Part shown: positions 29,480-36,582 of the stretch, in pieces
Position numbering within the stretch: position 1 is the stretch's first letter
How the letters are laid out: every line of letters begins with the position of its first letter
Source of the DNA: a virus
IMG/VR virus record: IMGVR_UViG_3300034523_000299
Span: 1 to 36,582 of that record
Direction: 5' to 3' (one strand)
DNA: 36,582 nucleotides
The notes under the pieces: generated by a model
Told to the model about the DNA's origin: nothing
The model's input: only the letters and a program-made list of their open reading frames with translations
The model's database searches: none
Program-made: the position numbers and the translations under genes

Positions 29480-30031
29480 ATGAGCATCGAGCTGGAGTAT
29501 GGTGAGGTAAGCGCTCTTGACTATCCCGGATGCCGCATTCGTGTCCGCCTGGATAGTCGGGATGGTGTCGAGAGTTATTGGCTGAGCGTTCCGCAACGCA
29601 ACACTCAGGGCACAACGCGACGGCCATTGCTGCCTGAACTGGGCGAGCAAGTGGCTGTGCTGCTCGATGGCGATGGCGTCGGCGGAGTGTATCTTGGTGG
29701 GGTGTATTCAACCGCCGAGCCGCCACCGGTCACTGATGAGAACACAGACTTTGTCCGGTTCAGTGATGGGACAACCATCACCTATGATCGAGAAGCCCAT
29801 GTGATGGCCCTAGACTGCGTCGGTGCAACCACTCTGAAGTGCGCTAAGAACCTCAATGTTGAGTGCGGTGAACCCGTCTTCGTGAAGGCGCCCAGCGCAA
29901 CGCTGGATATCCCGACGGTAACCACCACGGGCGACTTGGTCGTCGGCGGCAATGTTGCAGTGACGGGCAACATCGAAGCTGGCGGGACAATCATGGATAA
30001 GGGCGGCAACTCGAACAACCACAAGCATTGA
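29480..30031 (+). CDS. V: Baseplate spike protein V
   Basis: A 183-residue protein of the gpV/gp45 spike family. The N-terminal OB-like fold covers YGEVSALDYPGCRIRVRLDS and the block RPLLPELGEQVAVLLDGDGV. A repetitive beta region follows (about 110-170, TTTGDLVVGGNVAVTGNIEA). The protein ends NNHKH; an HxH at the spike tip is known to hold a metal ion (iron in P2 V), and HKH fits that. It pierces the outer membrane. It closes the block headed by copy 3. Confidence 0.92.
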   Translation: MSIELEYGEVSALDYPGCRIRVRLDSRDGVESYWLSVPQRNTQGTTRRPLLPELGEQVAVLLDGDGVGGVYLGGVYSTAEPPPVTDENTDFVRFSDGTTITYDREAHVMALDCVGATTLKCAKNLNVECGEPVFVKAPSATLDIPTVTTTGDLVVGGNVAVTGNIEAGGTIMDKGGNSNNHKH

Positions 30032-30034
30032 TCC

Positions 30035-30054
30035 TCTTTAAACCCGATTAAAAG
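30035..30054 (+). promoter_or_regulatory. Late-block element, copy 4 (baseplate/fibre block)
   Basis: TCTTTAAACCCGATTAAAAG starts three bases after the V stop and is identical to copy 2. The hexamer CAATAT starts 21 bases after it and would be a weak -10. That hexamer is in the loop of a long hairpin, 30063-30095. It probably drives W, J, I and the fibre genes. Confidence 0.72.
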
Positions 30055-30062
30055 CCAGCCAC

Positions 30063-30095
30063 GTTGTCACGCGCCCAATATGGGCGCATGACAAC
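30063..30095 (+). repeat. 14-bp-stem hairpin covering the W start codon
   Basis: GTTGTCACGCGCCC (30063-30076), loop AATAT, GGGCGCATGACAAC (30082-30095). Thirteen of 14 positions pair. The right arm contains the W ATG (30088-30090), so folded RNA would hide the start codon. No separate ribosome site is seen upstream. If transcription begins at the putative -10 in the loop, only the right arm would be in the late mRNA and the start would be free. Confidence 0.78.
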
Positions 30096-30465
30096 GCCTA
30101 TCTCACTCTCCAACATCACCGCCGTCCACTGGCAGCCAGCACTTGGCACTGCCGGTGCGGTCGTTGAAGGCCTGCGCGATATTGACCAGGCGATTCGCAT
30201 CATCCTCACCACGCCAAAGGGTAGCGACCCGCACCGCCCGACCTTTGGTAGCGACGTTCACCAGTACATCGACTGGCCCGTAAATCGAGTCGTGCCGCAC
30301 TTGGTACGTGAAGCCGTGGATGCAATCCGCATCTGGGAGCCTCGGGTTGATGTCGTAGAAGTCACTCCCACCATTGAAGGTGCCCAGGTCCGGCTCAAGG
30401 TCACCTGGCGAGTCGCCGATGGTGTGCCGCAACTGACGGAGGTCTCGTATGCGCGAGCTGCCTAA
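30088..30465 (+). CDS. W: Baseplate protein W (gp25-like)
   Basis: A 125-residue protein of the P2 W / T4 gp25 baseplate family: IDQAIRIILTTPKGSDPHRP, then FGSDVHQYIDWPVN and IWEPRVDVVEVTPT. It forms part of the baseplate wedge. ATG 30088 is chosen over an upstream TTG (30064); that TTG lies in the hairpin's left arm. No Shine-Dalgarno sequence is obvious, so translation may start near the 5' end of the mRNA. It overlaps J by 17 bases. Confidence 0.9.
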   Translation: MTTPISLSNITAVHWQPALGTAGAVVEGLRDIDQAIRIILTTPKGSDPHRPTFGSDVHQYIDWPVNRVVPHLVREAVDAIRIWEPRVDVVEVTPTIEGAQVRLKVTWRVADGVPQLTEVSYARAA

Positions 30466-31573
30466 GCCAGTGTTTGTTGCCGTCGATCCAGCAGCGACGG
30501 AAGCCGATCTCATTGCCCGGTATGAGGCCAAGTCGGGGAAAACTCTGTACCCAGCGCAGATCGAGCGCCTATTTATCGATCAGATTGCATACGCCACGAC
30601 CGGCCTGCAGATGTCGATCCAGAATGCCGGCGAGCAGTTGCTCGTCAGGTTCGCAACTGGCGCAATCCTGGACTACCTGGGCGAACTGGTGGCCACCCCT
30701 CGCTTGCTCGCTGTTGCAGGTCGCTGCCTGCTGCGCTTTACACTCAAGGTCACTGCAGCTCAGCCACGACTGATTCCCGCAGGGACGCGCGTGGTGACAC
30801 AAGACAGCAAGGTTGCGTTTCTGACCGATGAGGATGTCGTAATTCCGGCCGGACAGACCCAGATCAATGTCACTGCCAGCTGCAGTACAGCTGGGACTGT
30901 CGGTAACGGCTGGGCGGTTGGTCAGATCAGTGCCATTTCTGATCCTGCGCTTTCCGCTGATCTTATGGCTACGAACGTGACTGTGAGCGCAGACGGCGCC
31001 GAGGACGAGGATGATGATCGCTACCGTGAACGCATCATTCTGGCGCCCGAAGCGTTCAGTAACGCCGGCAGCCGGGGTGCATATCGCTACCACGCGATGT
31101 CAGTGCACCAGTCGATCATTGACGTAGCTGTCCATGGCCCTGCCGAAGGGCAGCAGCCTGGCCATGTCGCGCTGTTCCCGCTGACAACAAGCGGCCTGCC
31201 GAACGATGACCTCCTTCAGCGCATGCTTACACATGTTAGCGGCGAGAAAGTTCGTCCGCTGTGCGACACCGTGCATGCGTGGGCACCTGTCGAGGTGAAC
31301 TACTCGATCAAGGCCACCATCGTCTTTTTCCAGACAGCTGTACGCGAAACGGTGATGGCGCAAGTGAAGGTTGCGGCAGAGGCATTTGCTCGTCGACTCA
31401 GAGCCGGCCTGGGCGCGGACATCATCCCCGAGCAGCTAATCGCAGAACTCCAGGTGGCAGGTGTGTACCGCGCTTATGTCCAAATGCCGGCAGTGCCACG
31501 CGAGGTGCTGAGTAACGAATGGGCAGTGTGTACTTCCATCGAGCTTATCGACGGAGGCACGTCCAATGGTTGA
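30449..31573 (+). CDS. J: Baseplate protein J
   Basis: A 374-residue baseplate wedge protein (P2 J family). Landmarks are RYEAKSGKTLYPAQIERLFI near the start, GTVGNGWAVGQISAISDPAL in the middle and DDRYRERIILAPEAFSNAGS (about 190-210), followed by GAYRYHAMSV. J forms the wedge ring with W and I. GGAGG ribosome sequence precedes it, and its end overlaps I by eight bases. Confidence 0.94.
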   Translation: MRELPKPVFVAVDPAATEADLIARYEAKSGKTLYPAQIERLFIDQIAYATTGLQMSIQNAGEQLLVRFATGAILDYLGELVATPRLLAVAGRCLLRFTLKVTAAQPRLIPAGTRVVTQDSKVAFLTDEDVVIPAGQTQINVTASCSTAGTVGNGWAVGQISAISDPALSADLMATNVTVSADGAEDEDDDRYRERIILAPEAFSNAGSRGAYRYHAMSVHQSIIDVAVHGPAEGQQPGHVALFPLTTSGLPNDDLLQRMLTHVSGEKVRPLCDTVHAWAPVEVNYSIKATIVFFQTAVRETVMAQVKVAAEAFARRLRAGLGADIIPEQLIAELQVAGVYRAYVQMPAVPREVLSNEWAVCTSIELIDGGTSNG

Positions 31574-32696
31574 TCAACAGCTGCCGCCAGCACTGGCCAG
31601 TGACGAACGATTCGTCTGGCTGAATGAGCTGCTCAACGAGAACATGCAGGGGCTCGACCTCAACGCCATGCTCGTTTACCTGGTCGACCTGGTGCAGCCT
31701 TCGGTGCTGCCGATCCTCGCCGAGCAGTTCTCCATGCTGGAAGAGGCTACTTGGCCGGTAGCCCGATCCGATGATGATCGGCGAGCGCTGATCAAGACTG
31801 CCATCGAGCTGCACCGCTATAAAGGCACGCCCTGGGCGGTCAAGCAGGCGCTGGCCACCATCGGCTATCCCGTCCTGGAGCTGGTCGAGCAGAAGACGTA
31901 CCAAGCTGAATGGATAGCTGCCGGGGGCAAGACCCTAGATGGTGCCTGGCTGCTCGATGGCAGTGTCAGCCTCACGCCACCCGAAACGGGTATCAACGGC
32001 CAGCTCATGAAGCGAATGGCCCTGAACCACTGGGCTCAGTATGCGATCCGTCTCAATGCCTCTGAGGGCGATTGGTCACGCGAACAGCAAAAACGTATTC
32101 GGAAGGTCGCCGAGGCGTACGCACCGACTCGTGATGAGCTGGTCGGCATCATCATCGCTCTGCAGGCCAAGTTCGATTCGCGCATCACCCTCAAGTCGAT
32201 GGCCGCTCGCCTGCGGCTCAAGTACACCAAATGCAAGCGTTTCCAGCCTGCAGCCCGGCGCACGTTAGACGGCTGCTGGAAACTCAGTGGCGGTTATGTC
32301 GACGTGCTGCTCGATGGAGGCTGGTCGCTAGACGGCCGGCAGCTCAACGGCCATTCGCTGATTGGCGCCGTCCTGGACAACGGCCACATCTCTACCCGCC
32401 AAAAGATATCGCTGCGTGCGGCCATGACCATGGGGGCTCCGCGTGCTTCTGAGCTGGTTGTCCTGGGGGAGCGTTTTCGCTCGCTCGATGGCAGGTGGCA
32501 GCTCGACACCCAAACGCTGCAGGGCTGGCCGATGGATGAAGGTCGAAGCCTGGCCGATGCCCAGCTCAACCGCATTGGCCTGCACCGTCTCGACGGCACC
32601 TGGTTGCTGGGCGCCCAACTGGGCGGCCCTGGCATCAGGTTTAGCGCCACCTTACGCATCAAACACAACGGCATCACGACACAGGAGTCGCTATGA
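31566..32696 (+). CDS. I: Tail protein I with LDGxW repeats
   Basis: A 376-residue protein. Its N-terminal part (about 1-200) matches P2 gpI: SDDDRRALIKTAIELHRYKG, then TPWAVKQALATIGYP. P2 I is about 175 residues long. Here a C-terminal region carries repeats, with LDGxW seen at 124-128, 234-238, 249-253, 307-311 and 342-346. Such repeats resemble small beta-structured binding modules. P2 I joins fibres to the baseplate, so the added part may present or hold the fibre. The stop overlaps the next start as ATGA. Confidence 0.88.
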   Translation: MVDQQLPPALASDERFVWLNELLNENMQGLDLNAMLVYLVDLVQPSVLPILAEQFSMLEEATWPVARSDDDRRALIKTAIELHRYKGTPWAVKQALATIGYPVLELVEQKTYQAEWIAAGGKTLDGAWLLDGSVSLTPPETGINGQLMKRMALNHWAQYAIRLNASEGDWSREQQKRIRKVAEAYAPTRDELVGIIIALQAKFDSRITLKSMAARLRLKYTKCKRFQPAARRTLDGCWKLSGGYVDVLLDGGWSLDGRQLNGHSLIGAVLDNGHISTRQKISLRAAMTMGAPRASELVVLGERFRSLDGRWQLDTQTLQGWPMDEGRSLADAQLNRIGLHRLDGTWLLGAQLGGPGIRFSATLRIKHNGITTQESL

Positions 32697-33058
32697 GTAA
32701 CCCGACTGCAACACCCACCACGTTGGCCTACCGGCACCAGGTCGCATTGAGCGCCGCCACTGGTGTCGCCATTTCCAAAGCCGCCTGGATGGCCTTCGGG
32801 TCGGGCGATAAGGCGTATTCGCCGGATGAGGACGTTGCCTTGGTGGCTGAGTTCGCCCGCGTTCCAGTGACCAACACCGTGGACGGCGCGGTGCTGACAG
32901 TCAGGGGCAGCATGAGCGGCGTTTTAGCCGCAAATAACGTCCTGCGGGAGTTCGGCGTGTTCACCGAAGCGGGCGTGCTGATGGGGCGCCGCGTCGTGAA
33001 GCCGAAGGAGTTCGAGGACACCAGTGAAATCGAACTCGACCTTGATTTTGAATACTGA
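32693..33058 (+). CDS. Small tail protein between I and the fibre
   Basis: A 121-residue protein, predicted mixed alpha/beta. It includes ISKAAWMAFGSGDKAYSPDE and ANNVLREFGVFTEAGVLMGR, resembling N-terminal baseplate-binding parts of P2 H-type fibres. It may be a separate adaptor joining the fibre to the baseplate. It is ATGA-coupled to I and lies 11 bases before the fibre gene. Confidence 0.75.
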   Translation: MSNPTATPTTLAYRHQVALSAATGVAISKAAWMAFGSGDKAYSPDEDVALVAEFARVPVTNTVDGAVLTVRGSMSGVLAANNVLREFGVFTEAGVLMGRRVVKPKEFEDTSEIELDLDFEY

Positions 33059-33069
33059 GGAACACCGTC

Positions 33070-35634
33070 ATGCCGTTGACTCCAAGCTCCAATCCCGTAT
33101 TTACGCCCAGCGTTCCAGCGCTGACCACGTCCAGCGTGGCTCACCCGGATACATGGAACCCCATCCACCAGGCATTGCTCAATAACGACGCAGCTATTAA
33201 TAAGGCTGTTGTCGATAACAAAGCGGCTGCTGAACAAGTGACAGATCAGCTTGCTCAGCGCCTCAACAACGTCGAGGCCACCAGCTCAGTGGCGGTGCAG
33301 AAAGCCGTCGGCCTGGACTGGCTGTATCGCGGCAACTCGGTGTCGTTTGAACTGTTCACCGAGGATTATACCCTGATCGACACCGCCCCGGTGGCGGTCG
33401 TCCAGGGCATCACCGGTGACGACTCGTTGGACCTCGCCAGTACGGCGTCGATCAAGGCCGGCGAGTATTACGTGCTGAGCGACACCACTGTGCTGGACGA
33501 TCAGGGCCAGCCCGCGCCGGTATCAGCGTTGGTCCAGGTGCAGTCCGTGCTGTCGGCCGCCCGTGTGCGCCTGGTGGATAACATGGCGCGAAACTGGGGT
33601 GCTTCTGCGACCCTGCGCCGCTCCAGCCTGGCGATCACCTCGCCGGGCGTAGCCGCGGCCGTGCCCGGTGACATCTACCTGACGCGCTCGATCAACATCG
33701 GCACCGACGCGGAGGGCGGGGCGGTTGTCATCCGACGTAGCCTCAACTCGGGCCTGGCCCGTTTGCGTTACCGCGACGGCTACCAGCCGGCATGGAAAGA
33801 GATTGGTTGGTCGCTGCGCCGCCAAGGCGGCTCGATACCGGCCGGTATGGCGGATTATGAGTACATCCTGCCCATGCGTGGCGACGGCTGGCTGCGGCTG
33901 GATGTCGAGGGCGAGCCAATGACGATTCGTCACCTCGTCGCGCTGGGTTCGCCCACCGGCCTGGGCGGCTTCATCAACCCCGACCTGCGTCCCGCCGCGC
34001 CCGTGATCAGCGCGCCGGCAAACGCCGCAACCGGCGTCATGGAGCGCCCGACCCTGGCGCTGGCGGGCTACGTCACGCCATCCGGCAACGCCCAGGCCGC
34101 CGTACAGTTCCAGCTGGCGACAGCAGCGGCATTCGCCACGGTACTGCACGACTCGGGCACGCTGGCCTCTGGCCTGTCCTACGCGCTGCCGGCCGGTGTG
34201 TTGCTGGCCAATACCGTGTACTACTGGCGGGCGCGGGTACAGGACGTGGCGGGGTTGTGGTCGGATTACTCGACCGTGGCCAGCTTCACCACGGCCGCGT
34301 CCTTCGCCTATGTCGTGCCGCCGACCATCACCGGTCCGGCGGCCAATGCGCTTGATGTGCCCGAGCAGCCGACGCTCGCCAGTTCGGCCTTCACGGTATC
34401 GGGCGCAGCGGATACCCACGCGGCCAGCCAGTGGCGTATCCGCCGCGCGGATGGGACGTATGCCGCGCCGGTCTGGGACAGCGGCACGGATGCGGTAAAC
34501 AAGCTCACGGCGGTCGTCCCGGCCGGCAAGCTGTTGCCGGGGCAGTTGACCTACTACGTGCAGGTACGCCACCAGGGCGCAGCCAAGGGTTGGTCGGAGT
34601 GGTCGACGGAAAGCAAGTTCACCACCAAGGCAGCCTTTGCCAATGTGATCGGCATTGCGATGCTCGCCACCGGCGGCGGCGGTGGCACCTGGTCCCGCGT
34701 GGATGAAAACGGCGCGAGCAAGGTGACGGACGCTTCGTTTTTTAGCTCGCACGCCACTTACGGCGCGATTCAGGATCAGGTGATTGACGGCCAGAGCATG
34801 GTCCGCATTCCGGCCTTCTACGTGAAGCGCGGCACCATTGTCTCGGGGGCCAACTCTGGCAAGAAAGCGGTCTGGATTTCCGACCAGCCCGCGGCGGGAT
34901 TCACCTTGCACCCAGCGTTCAAAAACGCCGGCGCAGATCTGGCGCAGTTCTGGGTTGGCAAGTATCAGGGTACGTCGGACGGCACCAAGATGGGTTCCAA
35001 GGCTGGCCTGACGCCACTGGGCAGCATTAACTTCGCGGCCATGAAGGCCCGCGCCGAAGCTCGCAATACGGCGGGCGTCAGCGGCTTTGCCCTGTGGTCG
35101 ATCTACCAGCTGTCGGCGATTCAGACGCTGGCGATGATCGAAATGGGCGGCGCCGATTCGCAAGCGCTGATCGGCCAGGGCAACGTCAGTGCTGGCTCCG
35201 TCCAGGCGGTCGACAGTGCCACGGTCGCGCAAGCTACCTGGCGTGGCATCGTCGGGCTGTGGGGCAACGTCTACCAGATGGTCGACGGTCTGCAGACCGA
35301 TGCGTCGAGTAAGTTCAAGGTCTGGGACCGCAACGGCAACAAGTCGTACCTGACCACCACCCGCACCGCGCCCGCGAGCGGCTCTTACCCCGTGGCCATG
35401 GCTGAGGATGCAGGGACTGACTATGACCTGAGTGACATCTTTGCACCAGCCATCGTTGATGTGACTGCCAGCAATGGCAGTTACGGCGACACTTTCGCGA
35501 AGGGCGCCGACGCCGTGGCGTACCACGGTGGCAATGGCATCGTCGGATCAGGGGGCGGTCTGTTTTGTCTGCGCATCATGTTCGATGCGTCGTTCTCGAA
35601 CCCCGACGTTGGCGGTCGCCTCGCGAAGGTGTGA
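33070..35634 (+). CDS. Tail fibre with Fn3-like domains and lectin-like tip
   Basis: An 854-residue fibre. The N-terminal part (about 1-100) includes a helical segment around AAAEQVTDQLAQRLNNVEAT. A strand-rich shaft (about 100-305) follows. Two tandem fibronectin III-like domains lie at about 308-410 and 411-515; each has the NTVYYWRARVQD / QLTYYVQVRHQG pattern. The last 330 residues look like a C-type lectin/formylglycine-enzyme fold: WRGIVGLWGNVYQMVDGLQ, YHGGNGIVGSGGGLFCLRIM and GGRLAKV at the end. That tip should bind the host receptor. This gene is richer in GC than its neighbours, a sign of exchange. Confidence 0.88.
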   Translation: MPLTPSSNPVFTPSVPALTTSSVAHPDTWNPIHQALLNNDAAINKAVVDNKAAAEQVTDQLAQRLNNVEATSSVAVQKAVGLDWLYRGNSVSFELFTEDYTLIDTAPVAVVQGITGDDSLDLASTASIKAGEYYVLSDTTVLDDQGQPAPVSALVQVQSVLSAARVRLVDNMARNWGASATLRRSSLAITSPGVAAAVPGDIYLTRSINIGTDAEGGAVVIRRSLNSGLARLRYRDGYQPAWKEIGWSLRRQGGSIPAGMADYEYILPMRGDGWLRLDVEGEPMTIRHLVALGSPTGLGGFINPDLRPAAPVISAPANAATGVMERPTLALAGYVTPSGNAQAAVQFQLATAAAFATVLHDSGTLASGLSYALPAGVLLANTVYYWRARVQDVAGLWSDYSTVASFTTAASFAYVVPPTITGPAANALDVPEQPTLASSAFTVSGAADTHAASQWRIRRADGTYAAPVWDSGTDAVNKLTAVVPAGKLLPGQLTYYVQVRHQGAAKGWSEWSTESKFTTKAAFANVIGIAMLATGGGGGTWSRVDENGASKVTDASFFSSHATYGAIQDQVIDGQSMVRIPAFYVKRGTIVSGANSGKKAVWISDQPAAGFTLHPAFKNAGADLAQFWVGKYQGTSDGTKMGSKAGLTPLGSINFAAMKARAEARNTAGVSGFALWSIYQLSAIQTLAMIEMGGADSQALIGQGNVSAGSVQAVDSATVAQATWRGIVGLWGNVYQMVDGLQTDASSKFKVWDRNGNKSYLTTTRTAPASGSYPVAMAEDAGTDYDLSDIFAPAIVDVTASNGSYGDTFAKGADAVAYHGGNGIVGSGGGLFCLRIMFDASFSNPDVGGRLAKV

Positions 35635-35662
35635 TGGAACCTGCGACCCGAGTTATGTCTAT

Positions 35663-35687
35663 GGGCTAGCCCGTCGCGCGGGTGCCC
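35663..35687 (+). repeat. GC-rich hairpin after the fibre gene
   Basis: GGGC-TA-GCCCG, loop TCGCG, CGGGT-GCCC: nine pairs (one G-T) with a two-base bulge, 29 bases past the fibre stop. No T run follows. It may cut back transcription, protect the mRNA end or mark a recombination point between fibre cassettes. Confidence 0.5.
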
Positions 35688-35710
35688 GTCTGCTCTGAGG
35701 AGAGCACATT

Positions 35711-36280
35711 GTGAAGATTGAAAATGGAACCCTGACTGTGAACGGTCAGCCTGTGGTGCTGCCTGCGATTCAGGCCGATGCGAAGGTGCGCGTCTGGTCG
35801 GTGCCGCTGGCGTACCGTGAAAACGGCTTGTTTGTCGCGGTGATTCTGCCCGGTCAGCCGGACGAGATTCCGGCCTGTTCGCTGGCCGACACTGAGTACC
35901 TGGGCGAGCTGAATTACCCGGCGGCCGAGGCACATAAGCTGGAGGCGGCGAAGGCCGCCAAGCTGGTCGAGCTGAATGCCGGTTGTGAGCGGGCGTTGTC
36001 GACCCTAACCGCCAGTTACCCACCCGGTGAGCTGCAAAGCTGGCCGCAGCAGGTGAAGGAGGCCGCCGATCTGGCCGCCAATCCGCAGGCGGAAACGCCA
36101 CTGCTGGCCGCCATTGCCGAGGCCCGAGGGCTGACGATTGTTGAGCTGGTCGAGCGGGTGCGCCTCAAGGCCGAGGCCTATGCGCAGTTGTCGGGCTCGG
36201 CCATTGGCCGTCGGCAGGCGCTGGAGGATCTGCTGGAACTGGCGCAAACCTTTGAGGACGTGGAGGCCATCGTATGGTGA
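35711..36280 (+). CDS. Tail fibre assembly-type protein (DUF4376-like)
   Basis: A 189-residue protein. Its first part (about 1-75) is strand-rich (GTLTVNGQPVVLPAIQADAK, then LADTEYLGELNYP). The second part is a helical region resembling DUF4376 (about 80-180: NAGCERALSTLTASYPPGEL, then QVKEAADLAANPQ and IAEARGLTIVELVERV). Proteins of this build follow fibre genes and help fibre folding or attachment. The start is GTG 35711; GAGGAGA is in the loop side of a small hairpin (GCTCT/AGAGC, 35692-35705). It overlaps the next gene by seven bases. Confidence 0.8.
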   Translation: MKIENGTLTVNGQPVVLPAIQADAKVRVWSVPLAYRENGLFVAVILPGQPDEIPACSLADTEYLGELNYPAAEAHKLEAAKAAKLVELNAGCERALSTLTASYPPGELQSWPQQVKEAADLAANPQAETPLLAAIAEARGLTIVELVERVRLKAEAYAQLSGSAIGRRQALEDLLELAQTFEDVEAIVW

Positions 36281-36582
36281 AACGTGTAATAGGCCTGGCT
36301 CTAGCGATCTTGTGCGGCTTGGCCGGGGTCTTCGCTTGGCTCTGTCTGCTGGTAGCTGTCGTGTTCGGCAGTGCCCGAGCGCAGCGCCTGGCCGTGTCGT
36401 TCGACCAGTTGGCCAATACCGCGCTGGGCGGTGATGAAGATGAGACTATCAGTTCGCGAGCCGCCAAGGCAGCTCGCAATGGGAAGCGATGGGGATGCAT
36501 GTTGTGCAAATTGCTCGACCGCTTTGAACACAAGCATTGCGAGAACAGCATTGAATTAGATGAGGGGGAACGGAGCGGTTGA
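36274..36582 (+). CDS. Small membrane protein with C-terminal Cys motif
   Basis: A 102-residue protein with an N-terminal hydrophobic segment (about 5-32, VIGLALAILCGLAGVFAWLC) and a polar C-terminal half with a CMLCKLLDRFEHKHC pattern (three cysteines and nearby histidines) that could bind zinc. I recall similar small proteins next to fibre-assembly genes in Pseudomonas phages, but know no proven role. It starts inside the preceding gene's end and finishes at the last base of the window. Confidence 0.72.
   Translation: MVKRVIGLALAILCGLAGVFAWLCLLVAVVFGSARAQRLAVSFDQLANTALGGDEDETISSRAAKAARNGKRWGCMLCKLLDRFEHKHCENSIELDEGERSG

Noticed and set aside
33523-35526. 667-residue reading frame on the minus strand under the fibre gene
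   Set aside because: It is the mirror of a GC-rich fibre gene, is rich in Arg, Gly and His, has no ribosome site and resembles no family.
33070-36582. Complete diversity-generating retroelement
   Set aside because: The fibre tip is suggestive, but no reverse transcriptase gene or template repeat is visible in the window.
1-36582. tRNA genes, CRISPR arrays or insertion sequences
   Set aside because: No cloverleaf-like sequences, regular spacer arrays or second transposase were found; the only transposase is the phage's own.
1-36582. Phage attachment ends (TG...CA) with target duplication
   Set aside because: The window is cut at gene stops on both sides, so the true ends lie outside and cannot be seen.

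Overview
This window is a nearly complete Mu-type transposable prophage of a contractile-tailed (myovirus) phage, most likely from a Pseudomonas of the fluorescens/putida kind. That host guess rests on GC-rich codon use and general protein resemblance only, and no host gene is present. Position 1 is the last base of a leftward stop codon and position 36582 ends a rightward stop codon, so the attachment ends and flanking host DNA lie just outside.

Layout: (1) Positions 1-8385 form a tightly packed leftward early operon. In transcription order it holds a Cro/Ner-like regulator, two DNA-binding-type proteins, a coiled-coil protein, the DD(35)E transposase (MuA type), its AAA+ partner (MuB type), several small unknowns including a 54-residue zinc-ribbon protein, a DUF3164 protein, a DUF2786 protein, GemA/gp16 and finally the Mor-type late activator. 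One small gene (7944-8225) runs against this operon. (2) Positions 8386-8505 are the immunity switch: a 20-bp operator palindrome fills the spacer of the leftward early promoter. (3) Positions 8506-10151 hold the repressor and two membrane-protein genes of unknown function. (4) Positions 10268-11752 are the lysis cassette (muralytic enzyme, holin, small basic protein, nested Rz/Rz1). (5) Positions 11743-17525 are a DksA-like zinc finger, Mu gp25/26/27-like proteins, terminase, portal, F-type and G-type head proteins. (6) Positions 17759-21687 are protease/scaffold, capsid, decoration and head-tail joining proteins. (7) Positions 21687-29470 follow the P2 tail order FI, FII, E/E', T, U, X, D, with two leftward small genes inserted. 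(8) Positions 29480-36582 are V, W, J, I, a small tail protein, a long fibre, a fibre-assembly protein and a small membrane protein. A Mu-type replication/head half joined to a P2-type tail, with leftward early genes, resembles the BcepMu type more than Mu itself.

The most striking unannotated signal is a 20-bp element, TCTTTAAACCNGATTAAAAG, found four times (10164, 17681, 23925, 30035). It is identical except for one base and always lies in the gap ahead of a late gene block (lysis/head packaging, protease/capsid/tail tube, tail assembly/tape measure, baseplate/fibre). It has imperfect dyad symmetry and is followed 20-21 bp later by a weak -10-like hexamer inside or next to an inverted repeat. 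I infer that these are the phage's late promoters and that the Mor-type protein encoded at 1-366 binds them. Other points of interest are a start codon locked in a 14-bp hairpin at the baseplate W gene, a shared sequence module between the repressor and the next protein, a 23-bp-arm inverted repeat inside an early gene, a +1/-2 frameshifted tail chaperone, and unusual repeats in a head protein and in tail protein I.
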